From Alloacidobacterium sp035547425 (GTDB lineage Bacteria > Acidobacteriota > Terriglobia > Terriglobales > Acidobacteriaceae): 64,000 nt of DNA. This document shows, piece by piece, positions 43,103 to 52,525 of this stretch. Numbering within the stretch: position 1 is the first letter of the stretch; the number at the start of each line of letters is the position of its first letter. The translations under genes and the position numbers were made by a program. The notes under the pieces are model-generated. The model was not told the origin of the DNA. It saw only the letters and a program-made list of their open reading frames with translations, and did no database searches. The DNA is taken from contig DASZUU010000040.1 of the NCBI GenBank assembly GCA_035547425.1, positions 1 through 64,000 of the forward strand. Reading direction: 5' to 3'.

Positions 43103-43765
43103 TCAGGCAGATGTATTCTGCTGAGAAACCCTAATTATCTGCTCTTTCAGCTCTGTTAATTCCTGTCGCAGTTGAATGGTTTCCGCTTCTAGTCGCAGCA
43201 GGCGTTCCTCGTTGCCGGAATTGTTTGTTTCTGCCACGGAGGAGGCTGGAGCTGTTGCCGATATTTCCGGCTCGCCGGAAAGCAGGTGGGTGTAGCGAAT
43301 CTCTTTTGTACCCGGCTGGCGAGGCAGGGCTGCTACAAGGGCTGGGTCGCGCTGCATCAATCGCTGCAAGGTGGAGAGCACATCTTCGATTTCCTGGAAG
43401 CGATGGATGCGTTCGGTGCGGCCGCGCAGCTCGCCGGGCGTCTGGGGTCCGCGCAGCAATAGAACGCAGAGCACGGCGGTTTCGCCGCGGGTGAAGTTGA
43501 AGACTTCCTGCAGATGGTGCTCGTACTTGGTTACCCGGCTGTCGGCAGTTCGACTCGGACCGGCGAGCTTCACTTCTTCCAGTCCATGCAAAGCCTGCCG
43601 GACTTCATCCTCGTCGAGCTGCATGATGGGCTCGCGGTTGTTCTTCTGATTGCAGGCGTTCACCAGCGCGTTCAGCGAAAGCGGATAGTACTCGGGCGTT
43701 GTGGTTTCTTTTTCTACCAACGCACCGAGTACACGGGCCTCAACGGCGTTCAGCAGTATCGACAT
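43103..43765 (-). CDS. YceH/UPF0502 family protein (DUF480)
   Basis: A 220-residue protein starting MSILLNAVEARVLGALVEKE and PLSLNALVNACNQKNNREPI, the diagnostic DUF480 blocks, with two winged-helix units (about 5-85 and 90-165) and a coiled-coil end. Family role is uncertain; DNA binding is likely from the fold. ATG 43765 starts the domain. The short coil at the C-terminus (LRLEAETIQLRQELTELKEQ) may mediate oligomerisation. It is the only conserved chromosomal gene in this AT-rich section. Confidence 0.88.
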   Translation of the reverse strand: MSILLNAVEARVLGALVEKETTTPEYYPLSLNALVNACNQKNNREPIMQLDEDEVRQALHGLEEVKLAGPSRTADSRVTKYEHHLQEVFNFTRGETAVLCVLLLRGPQTPGELRGRTERIHRFQEIEDVLSTLQRLMQRDPALVAALPRQPGTKEIRYTHLLSGEPEISATAPASSVAETNNSGNEERLLRLEAETIQLRQELTELKEQIIRVSQQNTSA

Positions 43766-43797
43766 TCTGTTAATCCTTCGGGCTTGTGTCGCACCCA

Positions 43798-44084
43798 CTA
43801 TTGCAACAACAAAGGCAAGTCGCGTCCACCAAACACGATGCGCTCAATCCTAACGATTTTGGCTTTGATTCGAAATAGAATCACATATCGACCTACAACC
43901 GCTAGCCGCGCTGCGTCGCCAATTTCGGGTCTAAGCCGATAGATCAAAGGATTTTCCCAATTCGGCGTATTTCTTCGCGAATTTTCTGAATGAACTCTAT
44001 TGCATGCCGCGGACTATCCTGTGCGATATAGTCTGCTATCGCTGCGAGATCTTCTTCGACAAAGGGCGAAAACTCGACACGCAT
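43798..44084 (-). pseudogene. parE: ParE/RelE-family toxin, frameshifted
   Basis: Read on the minus strand from ATG 44084, the frame gives MRVEFSPFVEEDLAAIADYI...IRRIGK, then reaches a stop. The remaining toxin (NPLIYRLRPEIGDAARLAVV, then YVILFRIKAKIVRIERIVFG, typical of ParE) continues in the next frame after a run of four A where five are needed (43952-43955 on the plus strand). A single-base deletion has therefore disabled the toxin. The start directly follows the antitoxin stop (TAAATG), as in intact parDE operons. Confidence 0.85.
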
Positions 44085-44354
44085 TTACTTGCTCATCGCC
44101 CGGTATTTTTTCTCAAGACGCGAGAGCACTTCCTTCGGCCCAACACCGGGAGAATCATTTTTGATGGCCTGCTTCCAGACCCGCCGCAGCTCTTTCAGCC
44201 CTGCCTGCTGCAGATTCCGCTTCTGCGTCCACTCTCGCAAGGCATCACGGACAACTTCGCTACTCGATGCGTAATCTCCGCTCTCGACTGCTTCATGCAC
44301 CTGCGCCACCATCTCTGCAGGAAGAGCAACGCTGATTTTTTCAATCGTCGGCAT
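44085..44354 (-). CDS. parD: ParD-family antitoxin
   Basis: An 89-residue antitoxin with an N-terminal ribbon-helix-helix (KISVALPAEMVAQVHEAVES) and DYASSSEVVRDALREWTQKR, as in ParD proteins of the CC2985 type. The C-terminal tail (GPKEVLSRLEKKYRAMSK) would wrap the toxin. It is intact, while the downstream parE is frameshifted, so the antitoxin survives as a lone gene. The pair lies in an AT-rich accessory region. Confidence 0.9.
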   Translation of the reverse strand: MPTIEKISVALPAEMVAQVHEAVESGDYASSSEVVRDALREWTQKRNLQQAGLKELRRVWKQAIKNDSPGVGPKEVLSRLEKKYRAMSK

Positions 44355-44472
44355 ATGGATTCGTAGGTAGGAATAATTCTTACTGGAATTCTACTCCGAA
44401 ATTTAGCAGCTGAAGCGCATGCCGATGAAATTCTAGCGCCGCATGCGCTAATATAGAAAAGTTTTTCCCGAC

Positions 44473-45365
44473 CTATTGGTCCAGGTTCCACGTCCAAGAA
44501 TTATCGTATCCATCCCAAATTACAAATTTCTTGAACCCCATTGTGTGCAAGTTGTTTAATAAAGCTTGATCATGAGTAGTAATTTGATAAGCATCAACTT
44601 TAGATACTAATATCCACTTCACCCTTAGCGTAGTATGCTGCGGGCCTATCACATTGACATCTACATTCAGTCCCCTGTCCAACATACTATTTTCAAATGT
44701 CTTCGCATACATTTCCCGTATCACTTCTTCAGTACCAGCATTAAGTTTCTTCTTCTTGACCTCCGCGGCTACAACAGCAGCCTCATATGTCGGCGCAGCG
44801 CTACTCCTTCGGTCTCCAGGTTTGTTCCACGAAGAGCTGCTAAATGTTTCATTCCTTCGGCAATTTGGGTGTTGAATGCGTCGACTCGCAGGCTATTCTT
44901 GGCGGCGGACAGATGCTGTGCCGGTGTCATTTTGTTAAAAGCATCCTCTGCTTGTTGAGCTTTTAGATGGATTGCTGCTTCTTTTTGAGCATCTATTCTT
45001 TGACGCTCAATCGCGAGATGCCGAGCACGATGAAGCTCAACCGTTTCTACACTCACCAAAAGTGCAATTGAAAGAATAACGAAACTAACTTTATGGCCAT
45101 AACCTATGCTAGGTCTTGACCAACCCACTGCAAGAACCGCAAGAACGATTATCCCTATCAATGCAGCTACAGGCTGAAGCATAACAATCAGCACTATTGC
45201 CACAATCGCGCAAACTATGCCGACTAGAAGACGTACATTTCGCAACCAATTATCTCGAGAAACAGTAATAGACGCCGCGAATGTCTTTGATGTAAGACGT
45301 GCGCCGCATGCCGAACAATAAGTTCCCCGGATAGCCAAGGCAGAGCCACAACTAGTGCAATACAT
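44473..45365 (-). pseudogene. Zinc-ribbon membrane protein split by a frameshift
   Basis: The first part (from ATG 45365) starts with a zinc-ribbon MYCTSCGSALAIRGTYCSACG, two or three transmembrane segments (LLVGIVCAIVAIVLIVML, IGIIVLAVLAVGW, VSFVILSIALLV) and a coiled region, then stops at 44769. A second frame continues TYEAAVVAAEVKKKKLNAG and VIREMYAKTFENSMLDRGLN down to 44473. The total of 893 bases lacks one base for a single frame, and the break lies near 44785-44800. It is either a real single-base deletion or a sequence error. Function of the intact gene is unknown. Confidence 0.7.
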
Positions 45366-45463
45366 TTCTTTTTTGCAATCTGAGATTTATTGAATTCTAG
45401 CGAGGGATTTTATGTAGCTACAAGAAATTGTCAAAAAATCAGCTTTATTTGCTAACCAAGTGC

Positions 45464-46483
45464 CTATTCTTTCTCTCTCAATTCCTTTACTCGATCTCCA
45501 ATTCCATACTTCAGTGCGTCCACACCCTGTCCGGTGACGGCTGAAATTTCGTAGAAGCCGAGCTTTTTCCGCTTCGCCATGGCCTTCAGCTTTTTCAGCT
45601 TCTCCGGGTTGGCTACGTCTGCCTTGGAGGCCACTACGATCATCGGTTTTTCGTCGAGGCCGTGGCCGAAGCTCTTCAGCTCGCCCATAATGACCTTGAA
45701 GTCCTCGACCGGGTCGGGGCGTCCGCTTCCGTCGGAGACATCGACCAGATGCACCAGCAGGCGCGTACGCTCGATGTGCCGGAGGAACTGCACGCCCAGG
45801 CCTGCGCCCAGATGCGCGCCTTCGATCAGTCCGGGAATGTCGGCAACTACGAAGCTCTCTTCATATGGAGCCTCGCCAATGGTGACGACTCCCAGATTCG
45901 GTTCGAGCGTGGTAAAGGGATAATCGGCGATCTTCGGCTTTGCGGCTGAGATGCGCGAGATCAGCGTAGATTTGCCCACGTTAGGGTAGCCCACCAGGCC
46001 GACATCGGCCAGCAGCTTCAATTCCAGGCGATAGTGCTTTTCTTCACCCGGTCGGCCAAGCTCATGCTCGCGGGGAGCCTGATGCGTAGGGGTTGCAAAG
46101 TGCTGGTTACCGCGACCGCCGCGACCGCCGCGCGCGATCACGATGCGCTCATCGGGACGCTGGAAGTCGTGCACCAGCTCGCCGGTTTCTTCGTCGTAGA
46201 GAGCGGTGCCTACGGGCACCTTCAGCACGATGCCTTCGCCGTCGCGTCCGGTGCAGTTGGAGCCTTCGCCGTGGCGACCGCGTTCGGCCTTGTGCTCCGG
46301 GTTGAACCGGAAATGCACCAAAGTATTGTGGCGCTGACTCGATTCCATGACGACATCGCCGCCACGTCCACCATCGCCGCCGGAAGGACCGCCGCGCGGC
46401 ACGAATTTTTCACGACGGAAGGCGACGCAGCCATTACCACCGTCACCGGCTTTTATCCGGATTCTTGCTTCATCGATAAACAT
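45464..46483 (-). CDS. obgE: Obg-family GTPase (ObgE/CgtA)
   Basis: A 339-residue GTPase needed for late large-subunit assembly and stress control. The glycine-rich Obg fold is at the start (RIKAGDGGNGCVAFRREKF, GGPSGGDGGRGGDVV). The G domain has GYPNVGKSTLISRI (G1), DIPGLIEGAHLGAG (G3), and SKADV and SAVTG near the end. The C-terminal OCT extension is short here. The start codon ATG 46483 is well placed. Unlike many genomes, rplU and rpmA are not upstream in this window. Confidence 0.95.
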   Translation of the reverse strand: MFIDEARIRIKAGDGGNGCVAFRREKFVPRGGPSGGDGGRGGDVVMESSQRHNTLVHFRFNPEHKAERGRHGEGSNCTGRDGEGIVLKVPVGTALYDEETGELVHDFQRPDERIVIARGGRGGRGNQHFATPTHQAPREHELGRPGEEKHYRLELKLLADVGLVGYPNVGKSTLISRISAAKPKIADYPFTTLEPNLGVVTIGEAPYEESFVVADIPGLIEGAHLGAGLGVQFLRHIERTRLLVHLVDVSDGSGRPDPVEDFKVIMGELKSFGHGLDEKPMIVVASKADVANPEKLKKLKAMAKRKKLGFYEISAVTGQGVDALKYGIGDRVKELREKE

Positions 46484-46558
46484 TTCTATTGTCTAGTTTA
46501 TCGAATCGCGTAATCTCGCATCACGAATCCCTGAATTTCAGCAGCCTGAACGGCAATT

Positions 46559-46585
46559 CCTCCCATATTCCGGAGACGTGGGAGG
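46559..46585 (+). other. Hairpin before the TonB-receptor gene
   Basis: CCTCCCA (46559-46565) and TGGGAGG (46579-46585) can pair around a 13-base loop, about 80 bases before the receptor start. It lacks a T run. It could be a leader hairpin or an unrelated stem; I cannot assign a role. Confidence 0.35.
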
Positions 46586-46662
46586 GGTGATCGTGCGTCA
46601 CTGCATTTTCAGGCTCAGAAACGCTGCTTTAGACCTCGGTATCCGGCTTGTTTGCCCTGGAG

Positions 46663-49600
46663 ATGGTTTTGCTACGTCGTTTTTTTATTGTGTGCGTCCT
46701 GATGATATGTACAGGCCGCCTCTTTGCGCAGTCCACCACAGGAGGGGCGATTGCGGGCACAGTTTTCGATGCCGGAGGGCGAGCCGTTACCCATGCGCAG
46801 ATTGCTCTTCGCAGTCCGGTTACAGGCCTCGAGCGCAACCTGACGACGAACGAGAGCGGCGGGTTCTATTTTGAGGGCCTTGCGCCGGGCGCCTACACGC
46901 TGATGGCCGGAGCCGACGGCTTTGCTCCGTGGATTGCGCAGTCGGTGACGGTAGAGGTGGGGCGACTGACTCGTATAGAGCCGCGCCTTACCGTTGGAAC
47001 TGCGCAGGCGACGGTCAGCGTCAACAGCGATGCGCCGCAGATCGATACGACGAATGTCGCGGTGACACAGAACATCAACCAGACCCAGATTGACGATTTG
47101 CCAAGCAATGGGCGACGGTGGTCGAACTTCGCTTTACTGGCGCCGGGGGTTACTCCTGACCAGGATGGTTATGGGCTGCTCAGTTTCCGCGGCATCAGCG
47201 TGCTGCTGAACAACAACACGATTGACGGAGCTGACAATAACCAGGCGTTCTTTTCAGAAGAGCGCGGGCGGACGCGCATCGGCTACTCGACGACACAGGC
47301 AGCGGTACGCGAGTTTCAGGTGAACACCTCCAATTTTTCCGCCGAGTACGGGCGCGCCGCCGGAGGCGTTGTGAATACGGTGACCAAGAGCGGCGGCAAT
47401 ACGCTGCACGGGCAGATATTTTTCTATAATCGCGACAGCAACTGGAGCGCTACCAATCCTTACACCACGCTGACAACGCGCACGGCGGATGGCAATTTTG
47501 TGACTGCGCCGTTTAAGCCTTCGGATGTGCGCAGACAATGGGGGCTGAATGTTGGCGGGCCGATCCGGAAGGATAAGCTGTTCTGGTTTTTTGCCTACGA
47601 TCAGTACCGGCGAGATTTTCCCGGAGTTGCGCGCGCAGAAACGCCGGAAGAGTTTTTTGCGACTCCGTCGGCCCAGGAGATCGAGACGCTTGCAGGCCGC
47701 ATCGGGCAGTCTCCCACGCAGGCACTCGCCAGTTACAACAACCTGCTTGACAGCCTGAACGGCTTGCTGGGGAGTGTTCCGCGCAACGGGAACCAGGTCA
47801 TCTTTTTCCCCAAGATCGACTGGCAGTTGAGCGAGCGCCATCACCTGACGCTGCAATACAACCGCATGCGCTGGAATTCATTGAATGGCGTGCAGACCGC
47901 GCCTTCCAATACATATGGTGTTGCGAGCTTCGGCAACGATTCTGTGAAAGAAGACTGGGGGATCGTTCGCTGGCAGTTTTTTGTGACTTCCAACATTCTG
48001 AATGAGGCGCGTTATCAATATGGCCGCGATACCGAGTCGGAATTTGCGCCGGCGCCGGCGCCGTTTGAAGAAAGCCTCTCAAAAAACGCCTATGGCCATG
48101 CGCCGCAAATCAACATTGCATCTAGCAGCTATGGATTCCGCTTCGGCAAACCTGCTTTTCTCGATCGCGCCGCGTATCCCGATGAGCGGCGTCACCAGTT
48201 TGTGGATACGATGACGTGGATCAAGGGGAACCATGCTATCAAGATGGGCTACGACATCAACTATGTGACGGATTACAGCAATAGCCTTTACGACCAGAAC
48301 GGCACATACGATTACACGAATCCGCTTGATTTTGCAGCGGATTATTTTTCGCCGAATCATTGTAGCGGGACGACTGCGGGCACGGGCAATCTGCCTTGCT
48401 ATTCGTGGTACGAGCAGGGGATCGGCTATACGCGCTTCCAGTTTCAGACGGCGGATTATGCGGGGTTCGTCTCAGATGAGTGGAAGCTGCGGCATGGGCT
48501 TACTTTGTCGCTGGGCGTGCGCTACGAATACGAACAATTGCCGGACACGAACAAAAATCTTGTCAATCCTGATATTCCCCAGACGGCCGTACTCCCCCAC
48601 GACCGCAATAACTTTGGCCCGCGGGTTGGCGTTGCGTGGGATGTGCTGGGGCACGGGAATACGGTTTTGCGCGCGGGATACGGCATTTACTATGGGCGCA
48701 TCATCAACTCGACAATCTTTACGGCGCTCACCTCTACCGGCTCTGCCAATGGGCAGCTTACTTATTTTTATCGGCCCGGCGATGTTGGCGCGCCGCCGTT
48801 TCCTTATGTCTTCAGCAGCAATCCTGCGCTGACGGTTGCGCCGAATGCGGTTTATTTTGATCCGCACTTTCAAAATCCGCAGATTCATCAGGCAGAAGTT
48901 TCGCTGGAGCAATCGCTGAGCCATAAAACGGTGCTCACGCTTACATATATGGGAAGCACGGGACGCGAGCTGCCGAACTTTGTGGATACGAACATCGACC
49001 TGAGCGGCGATCAGCCTTTCAAGACGATCACCTACACCATCGATGACGCAGCGAAGAAGGGGCCGCTGAAGGGCAGCACCTACACTACGAACTTTTTCTC
49101 GCAGCGGATCAATCCGAAGTATCAGCAAATTACCGATATTTTCAGCGCAACCAATTCGTATTACCAGGCGGGAGTCGCGCGGCTTACGCATCGCTCGCGC
49201 GTGCTCGATCTGCATGCAAGCTACACCTACGCTCATGCAATGGACTACAACCAGAACGAGAGTACCTTCGCCGATCTCAACGATGTACTCGATCCTACTG
49301 ACTTCAAGCTTGAATACGGGAACTCGAATTTCGATATCCGCAGCCGCGCTACGGGCGGGGCGGTGCTGCATGCTCCGTGGCACGCTCATGGATTTTTAGG
49401 CTACCTGGCGAATGGTTATCTTATTGCGCCGGTAGCAGAGTGGCGCACGGGCTTGCCTTACACGCTGCGCACTACGGGCTCGGTTCCGTCGCTTGCCTGT
49501 TCGTATCAGCAGTTTCTATTGGGAATTTGCCCCTCGACAAAGGTCAGCGGCATCGGGCCGGGCATTAATGGCTCCGGCGGGGATAACCGCATTCCGGAAA

Positions 49601-49896
49601 TCGGGCGCAATACATTCCGCTATCCAAACATCTGCAATCTTGACGCTCGCATTGCGAAGAATACCCGCATCGGCGAACGCTACAGCTTTGAAGTGGTCGG
49701 TGAAGTTTTCAATGTGCTGAACCACCGCAATGCTACCCACATCGACACCGTGGGATACATCATCGACGGCTCATCGACACCTGGCGCGAATGCGCGCCTC
49801 ACGTATCTGAGCGGCTTTGGCACCGTCACCAATGCAAACAGCACGACGCTTTATCGCGAGCGCCAGATACAGTTGGCCCTGCGCCTTCACTTCTAG
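46663..49896 (+). CDS. TonB-dependent receptor, Oar-like, second copy
   Basis: A 1077-residue outer-membrane receptor with signal peptide (RFFIVCVLMICTGRLFAQ), a carboxypeptidase-regulatory-like domain (about 25-105, GAIAGTVFDAGGRAVTHAQI), a plug (about 110-235 with NQTQIDDLPSNGRRWSNFAL and TIDGADNNQAFFSEERGR) and a barrel ending QLALRLHF. Starts differ: TTG 46648 or ATG 46663; the latter begins the signal peptide, with GGAG directly before it. It shares architecture with the receptor at 1.9 kb but the two differ throughout. Ligand unknown; no transport genes next to it. Confidence 0.9.
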   Translation: MVLLRRFFIVCVLMICTGRLFAQSTTGGAIAGTVFDAGGRAVTHAQIALRSPVTGLERNLTTNESGGFYFEGLAPGAYTLMAGADGFAPWIAQSVTVEVGRLTRIEPRLTVGTAQATVSVNSDAPQIDTTNVAVTQNINQTQIDDLPSNGRRWSNFALLAPGVTPDQDGYGLLSFRGISVLLNNNTIDGADNNQAFFSEERGRTRIGYSTTQAAVREFQVNTSNFSAEYGRAAGGVVNTVTKSGGNTLHGQIFFYNRDSNWSATNPYTTLTTRTADGNFVTAPFKPSDVRRQWGLNVGGPIRKDKLFWFFAYDQYRRDFPGVARAETPEEFFATPSAQEIETLAGRIGQSPTQALASYNNLLDSLNGLLGSVPRNGNQVIFFPKIDWQLSERHHLTLQYNRMRWNSLNGVQTAPSNTYGVASFGNDSVKEDWGIVRWQFFVTSNILNEARYQYGRDTESEFAPAPAPFEESLSKNAYGHAPQINIASSSYGFRFGKPAFLDRAAYPDERRHQFVDTMTWIKGNHAIKMGYDINYVTDYSNSLYDQNGTYDYTNPLDFAADYFSPNHCSGTTAGTGNLPCYSWYEQGIGYTRFQFQTADYAGFVSDEWKLRHGLTLSLGVRYEYEQLPDTNKNLVNPDIPQTAVLPHDRNNFGPRVGVAWDVLGHGNTVLRAGYGIYYGRIINSTIFTALTSTGSANGQLTYFYRPGDVGAPPFPYVFSSNPALTVAPNAVYFDPHFQNPQIHQAEVSLEQSLSHKTVLTLTYMGSTGRELPNFVDTNIDLSGDQPFKTITYTIDDAAKKGPLKGSTYTTNFFSQRINPKYQQITDIFSATNSYYQAGVARLTHRSRVLDLHASYTYAHAMDYNQNESTFADLNDVLDPTDFKLEYGNSNFDIRSRATGGAVLHAPWHAHGFLGYLANGYLIAPVAEWRTGLPYTLRTTGSVPSLACSYQQFLLGICPSTKVSGIGPGINGSGGDNRIPEIGRNTFRYPNICNLDARIAKNTRIGERYSFEVVGEVFNVLNHRNATHIDTVGYIIDGSSTPGANARLTYLSGFGTVTNANSTTLYRERQIQLALRLHF

Positions 49897-49898
49897 CC

Positions 49899-50894
49899 TT
49901 ATGGCTGCCGCGCCTGGGCCGCAGATTCTTTGAACATATCGGCATTCACTTTGTCGACTACCGCTGTTCCTGTATCCACGAATACCGGAAACGGCGAAAA
50001 CGTATCGACGCTGTAGTCGCTGCGCAGGGTTTTTGGCCCATCGTGGAAAATCATATCCAATGCCTTCAGTCCCACGTATCCCATGGTGTATGGTTTTTGC
50101 GCGATGGTTGCATCGATGGTGCCATCCTTGATGAGGCTCAGCGTATCCGGGTCTACATCCATGGCAATCAGCACGCGGTCGGTTGCATGGTGATTCTTGA
50201 GCACGTTGGCCACTTCCTTTCCGGCAGAAGCTTCGAGGCAGATAAACGCATCGATCTTCTTCGGTCCTGTCTCTGCCATGTATTGCTCGGCCTTATCGAA
50301 GGCTGCAGTCGATTCGCCCTTGATGTCGACAACCTCTACGGTCTTGATGCCGGGATGGTCGGCAAAAATATCCTGGTATCCCTTGAATCGCTCGTCGAGG
50401 TTCGGCTGCCCCGGCATGGAAAAGAACACTACGTTTCCTTTTCCGCCCGGCAGCTTATCCACGACGCGCTGGCCGCCTAAATGGCCGGCCTGCAGATTGT
50501 TTGTTCCTATAAAGAAGAGGCGATGGCTGTGCGGAGCATCCGAGTCCATGGTGATCACGGGAATCCCCGCATTGATGGCTGCATTAATCTCCGTCTGGAA
50601 GAGCGCGGCGTCTGCCACCGAGATGAGAATCCCTGACGGCTTTGCCGCCACTGCATGCTGAAATTCGGTCAGTTCGGCTTGCGGATCGTAGGTGTCCGGT
50701 CCTGTCACTTTGGCGACTACATGATATTCCGCTGCCGCCTTGTTAAATCCCTCTGCGGCAGTCTGCCAGTAGGCGAGCTTCAGGTTATTGGAGATCAGGT
50801 AGTACGTCTCGGAATGGGAATGACGACGGCACCCTGTAATTGCAAGCAGTGCGATGGTCATAGACAGCAGAAAAAATTTTCCGGCTTTTTGCAT
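49899..50894 (-). CDS. Periplasmic sugar-binding-like lipoprotein (RbsB type)
   Basis: A 331-residue type I periplasmic binding protein. The signal peptide ends in a lipobox (LLAITGC, Cys near 22), so it is a lipoprotein in the periplasm. The fold is shown by KLAYWQTAAEGFNKAAAEYH, GILISVADAALFQTEINAAI, GIPVITMDSDAPHSHRLFFI and TMGYVGLKALDMIFHD, as in ribose and other pentose binders. ATG 50894 follows a GAGG ribosome-binding site; the longer frame is not used. No ABC permease or ATPase is adjacent, so it is an orphan or serves a distant transporter. Confidence 0.85.
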   Translation of the reverse strand: MQKAGKFFLLSMTIALLAITGCRRHSHSETYYLISNNLKLAYWQTAAEGFNKAAAEYHVVAKVTGPDTYDPQAELTEFQHAVAAKPSGILISVADAALFQTEINAAINAGIPVITMDSDAPHSHRLFFIGTNNLQAGHLGGQRVVDKLPGGKGNVVFFSMPGQPNLDERFKGYQDIFADHPGIKTVEVVDIKGESTAAFDKAEQYMAETGPKKIDAFICLEASAGKEVANVLKNHHATDRVLIAMDVDPDTLSLIKDGTIDATIAQKPYTMGYVGLKALDMIFHDGPKTLRSDYSVDTFSPFPVFVDTGTAVVDKVNADMFKESAAQARQP

Positions 50895-51056
50895 AGGGAC
50901 CTCGCAGGTGAAGTTTGCGTGCCCGGCCCCCAGAGCCTTATTCAACTGTCCAGCAAAGCATCGATGGCCGTTAGTAAAGCTCCACCGAGCCGCCACGCCA
51001 TACGCGGACGAATTGTACTCCTGCCGCAGAAGCTTTGCCTAACTTGCCATTGAGGC

Positions 51057-51527
51057 TCAGTCTCGAGATCGATTCAGAAGTTTGTCCAACGTGAACCGGT
51101 CCGGCTCCCACAGAGCCAGCAAGAATGCCCCTGCCGCCGCCGAAAAGACCGAATAATCCAACGGGGCCTTAATGCTAAGCCCGGTAGCCATGCCCATAGC
51201 GAATGACAAAAGCAGAAGGCCGGATAGGACGGAGATCATTCGCGTTTTGAATCCGGCGATGAGCAATATGCCGAAGATCGTCTCCGCGACAGTGGCTGAC
51301 CATGCGAACCACACCGTCAACGAACTGGGAAAGAGAGACGTCACCGCTCCCGTGTATTCCACGAAATGATGGAAACTTCCCCAGGATACGTTCTTTGCGC
51401 CATACGGTCCCCAAACGCCGAAACGATCAGCCACAGCGGATAGAAAGGAGGCTCCCAGTGCAAACCGCGCGAACAGACGGGCGATCTCTGTCCTATTCCC
51501 GGCGAGTTGCGCGGGTCTTGCATTCAT
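51057..51527 (-). CDS. DoxX-family membrane protein
   Basis: A 156-residue protein with four hydrophobic segments (IARLFARFALGASFLSAVAD, VWFAWSATVAETIFGILLIA, RMISVLSGLLLLSFAMGMAT, DYSVFSAAAGAFLLALW), typical of the DoxX/SURF4-like family, whose members have been linked to thiosulfate oxidation and redox stress. The ATG 51527 follows GGAGG by five bases. The oxidoreductase gene at 51549 is upstream on the same strand (22 bases), so the two form an operon, divergent from a MocR regulator. Confidence 0.85.
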   Translation of the reverse strand: MNARPAQLAGNRTEIARLFARFALGASFLSAVADRFGVWGPYGAKNVSWGSFHHFVEYTGAVTSLFPSSLTVWFAWSATVAETIFGILLIAGFKTRMISVLSGLLLLSFAMGMATGLSIKAPLDYSVFSAAAGAFLLALWEPDRFTLDKLLNRSRD

Positions 51528-51548
51528 ATGCGCCTCCAATCTGCGAGC

Positions 51549-52463
51549 CTAGCAAGCACAGATGATTGTCTTGCCCCTGATCCGCTCGGCAGGGTTGAAG
51601 GCGGCAACCACATCGTCGAGAGTAGCCACATTGCCGATGTTTGCCCGCAGCCGACCATTCCGGGCACGCTGGGCAATCTCATTCAATTGGGCACGATCGG
51701 GCTCGACGACAAAATCAATCGCCCGGACGCCGGTAGGCTGCGCATCGGTCGCGCCTGTGATGGTCACTAGCGTTCCTCCGGCGCGAATCAAGCCCGCAGA
51801 CCGCTTCGCGATATCACCGCCGATGGCATCGAACACCAGATCGACCTTGCCGATGTCTTCGAGAACGTCGCTATCAAGATCGACGAATTTCTGCGCGCCG
51901 AAGTCGAGAGCCGTCTGCCGGGCGCCGGCGCGGCCCGTGCCGATGACATATGCGCCTGCCTCACGAGCGAGCTGGCTCGCCATGGAACCGACTACACCGG
52001 CCGCGCCGTGCACGAGGATGCTCTGCCCCGCCTGAAGGCGGCCATGCACAAACAGTCCCTGCCATGCGGTCAGTCCCGGCATCACGAGGGCCGCGCCCAC
52101 CGTAAAATCAATGTCGCCCGGCAGCGGCGCGAGGTTGCGTGCTTCGACGGCCACATACTCTGCCAGCGTGCCGTCGCGATACCAGTCCGTGAGACCGAAC
52201 ACTCGCTGCCCAATCGACAGTCCCGTGGTGCCATAGCCGACCGCGGTGACCACTCCGGCCAGCTCGTGGCCGGGGATTGAAGGCGTCCGGTCGCGGCCCG
52301 CGCGGTCGGTCCAGGTTGCGGACCATGACAGCTCATCCCCGGTGAATCCCGCTGCATAAACCTGAACAACGACATCGTTGATCGCCGCCTGCGGCTCGGG
52401 CCGCTCCGCCAGTTTCGCTCCGGCCTTTCCCGCCGCCTGATCCGTCACTACCATCGCCTTCAT
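51549..52463 (-). CDS. NADP-dependent zinc-free oxidoreductase (quinone oxidoreductase-like)
   Basis: A 304-residue medium-chain reductase. It has the MDR N-terminal GroES-like domain (KAMVVTDQAAGKAG, SIPGHELAGVVTAVG) and a Rossmann domain with LVHGAAGVVGSMASQLAREA. Catalytic zinc ligands are absent, so it is the quinone-oxidoreductase or enoyl-reductase type. ATG 52463 follows AGGGAGG. It is the first gene of an operon with the DoxX-like protein, divergent from a MocR regulator with direct repeats between. Confidence 0.9.
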   Translation of the reverse strand: MKAMVVTDQAAGKAGAKLAERPEPQAAINDVVVQVYAAGFTGDELSWSATWTDRAGRDRTPSIPGHELAGVVTAVGYGTTGLSIGQRVFGLTDWYRDGTLAEYVAVEARNLAPLPGDIDFTVGAALVMPGLTAWQGLFVHGRLQAGQSILVHGAAGVVGSMASQLAREAGAYVIGTGRAGARQTALDFGAQKFVDLDSDVLEDIGKVDLVFDAIGGDIAKRSAGLIRAGGTLVTITGATDAQPTGVRAIDFVVEPDRAQLNEIAQRARNGRLRANIGNVATLDDVVAAFNPAERIRGKTIICAC

Positions 52464-52525
52464 CGCAAACCTCCCTGTATCGATCTCATCTTCCATCAGG
52501 GTAAATTGGAATGGAATAGCCTAAA

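Noticed and set aside
48472..49389. 305-codon minus-strand frame
   Set aside because: Antisense to the second TonB receptor barrel; no motif supports it.
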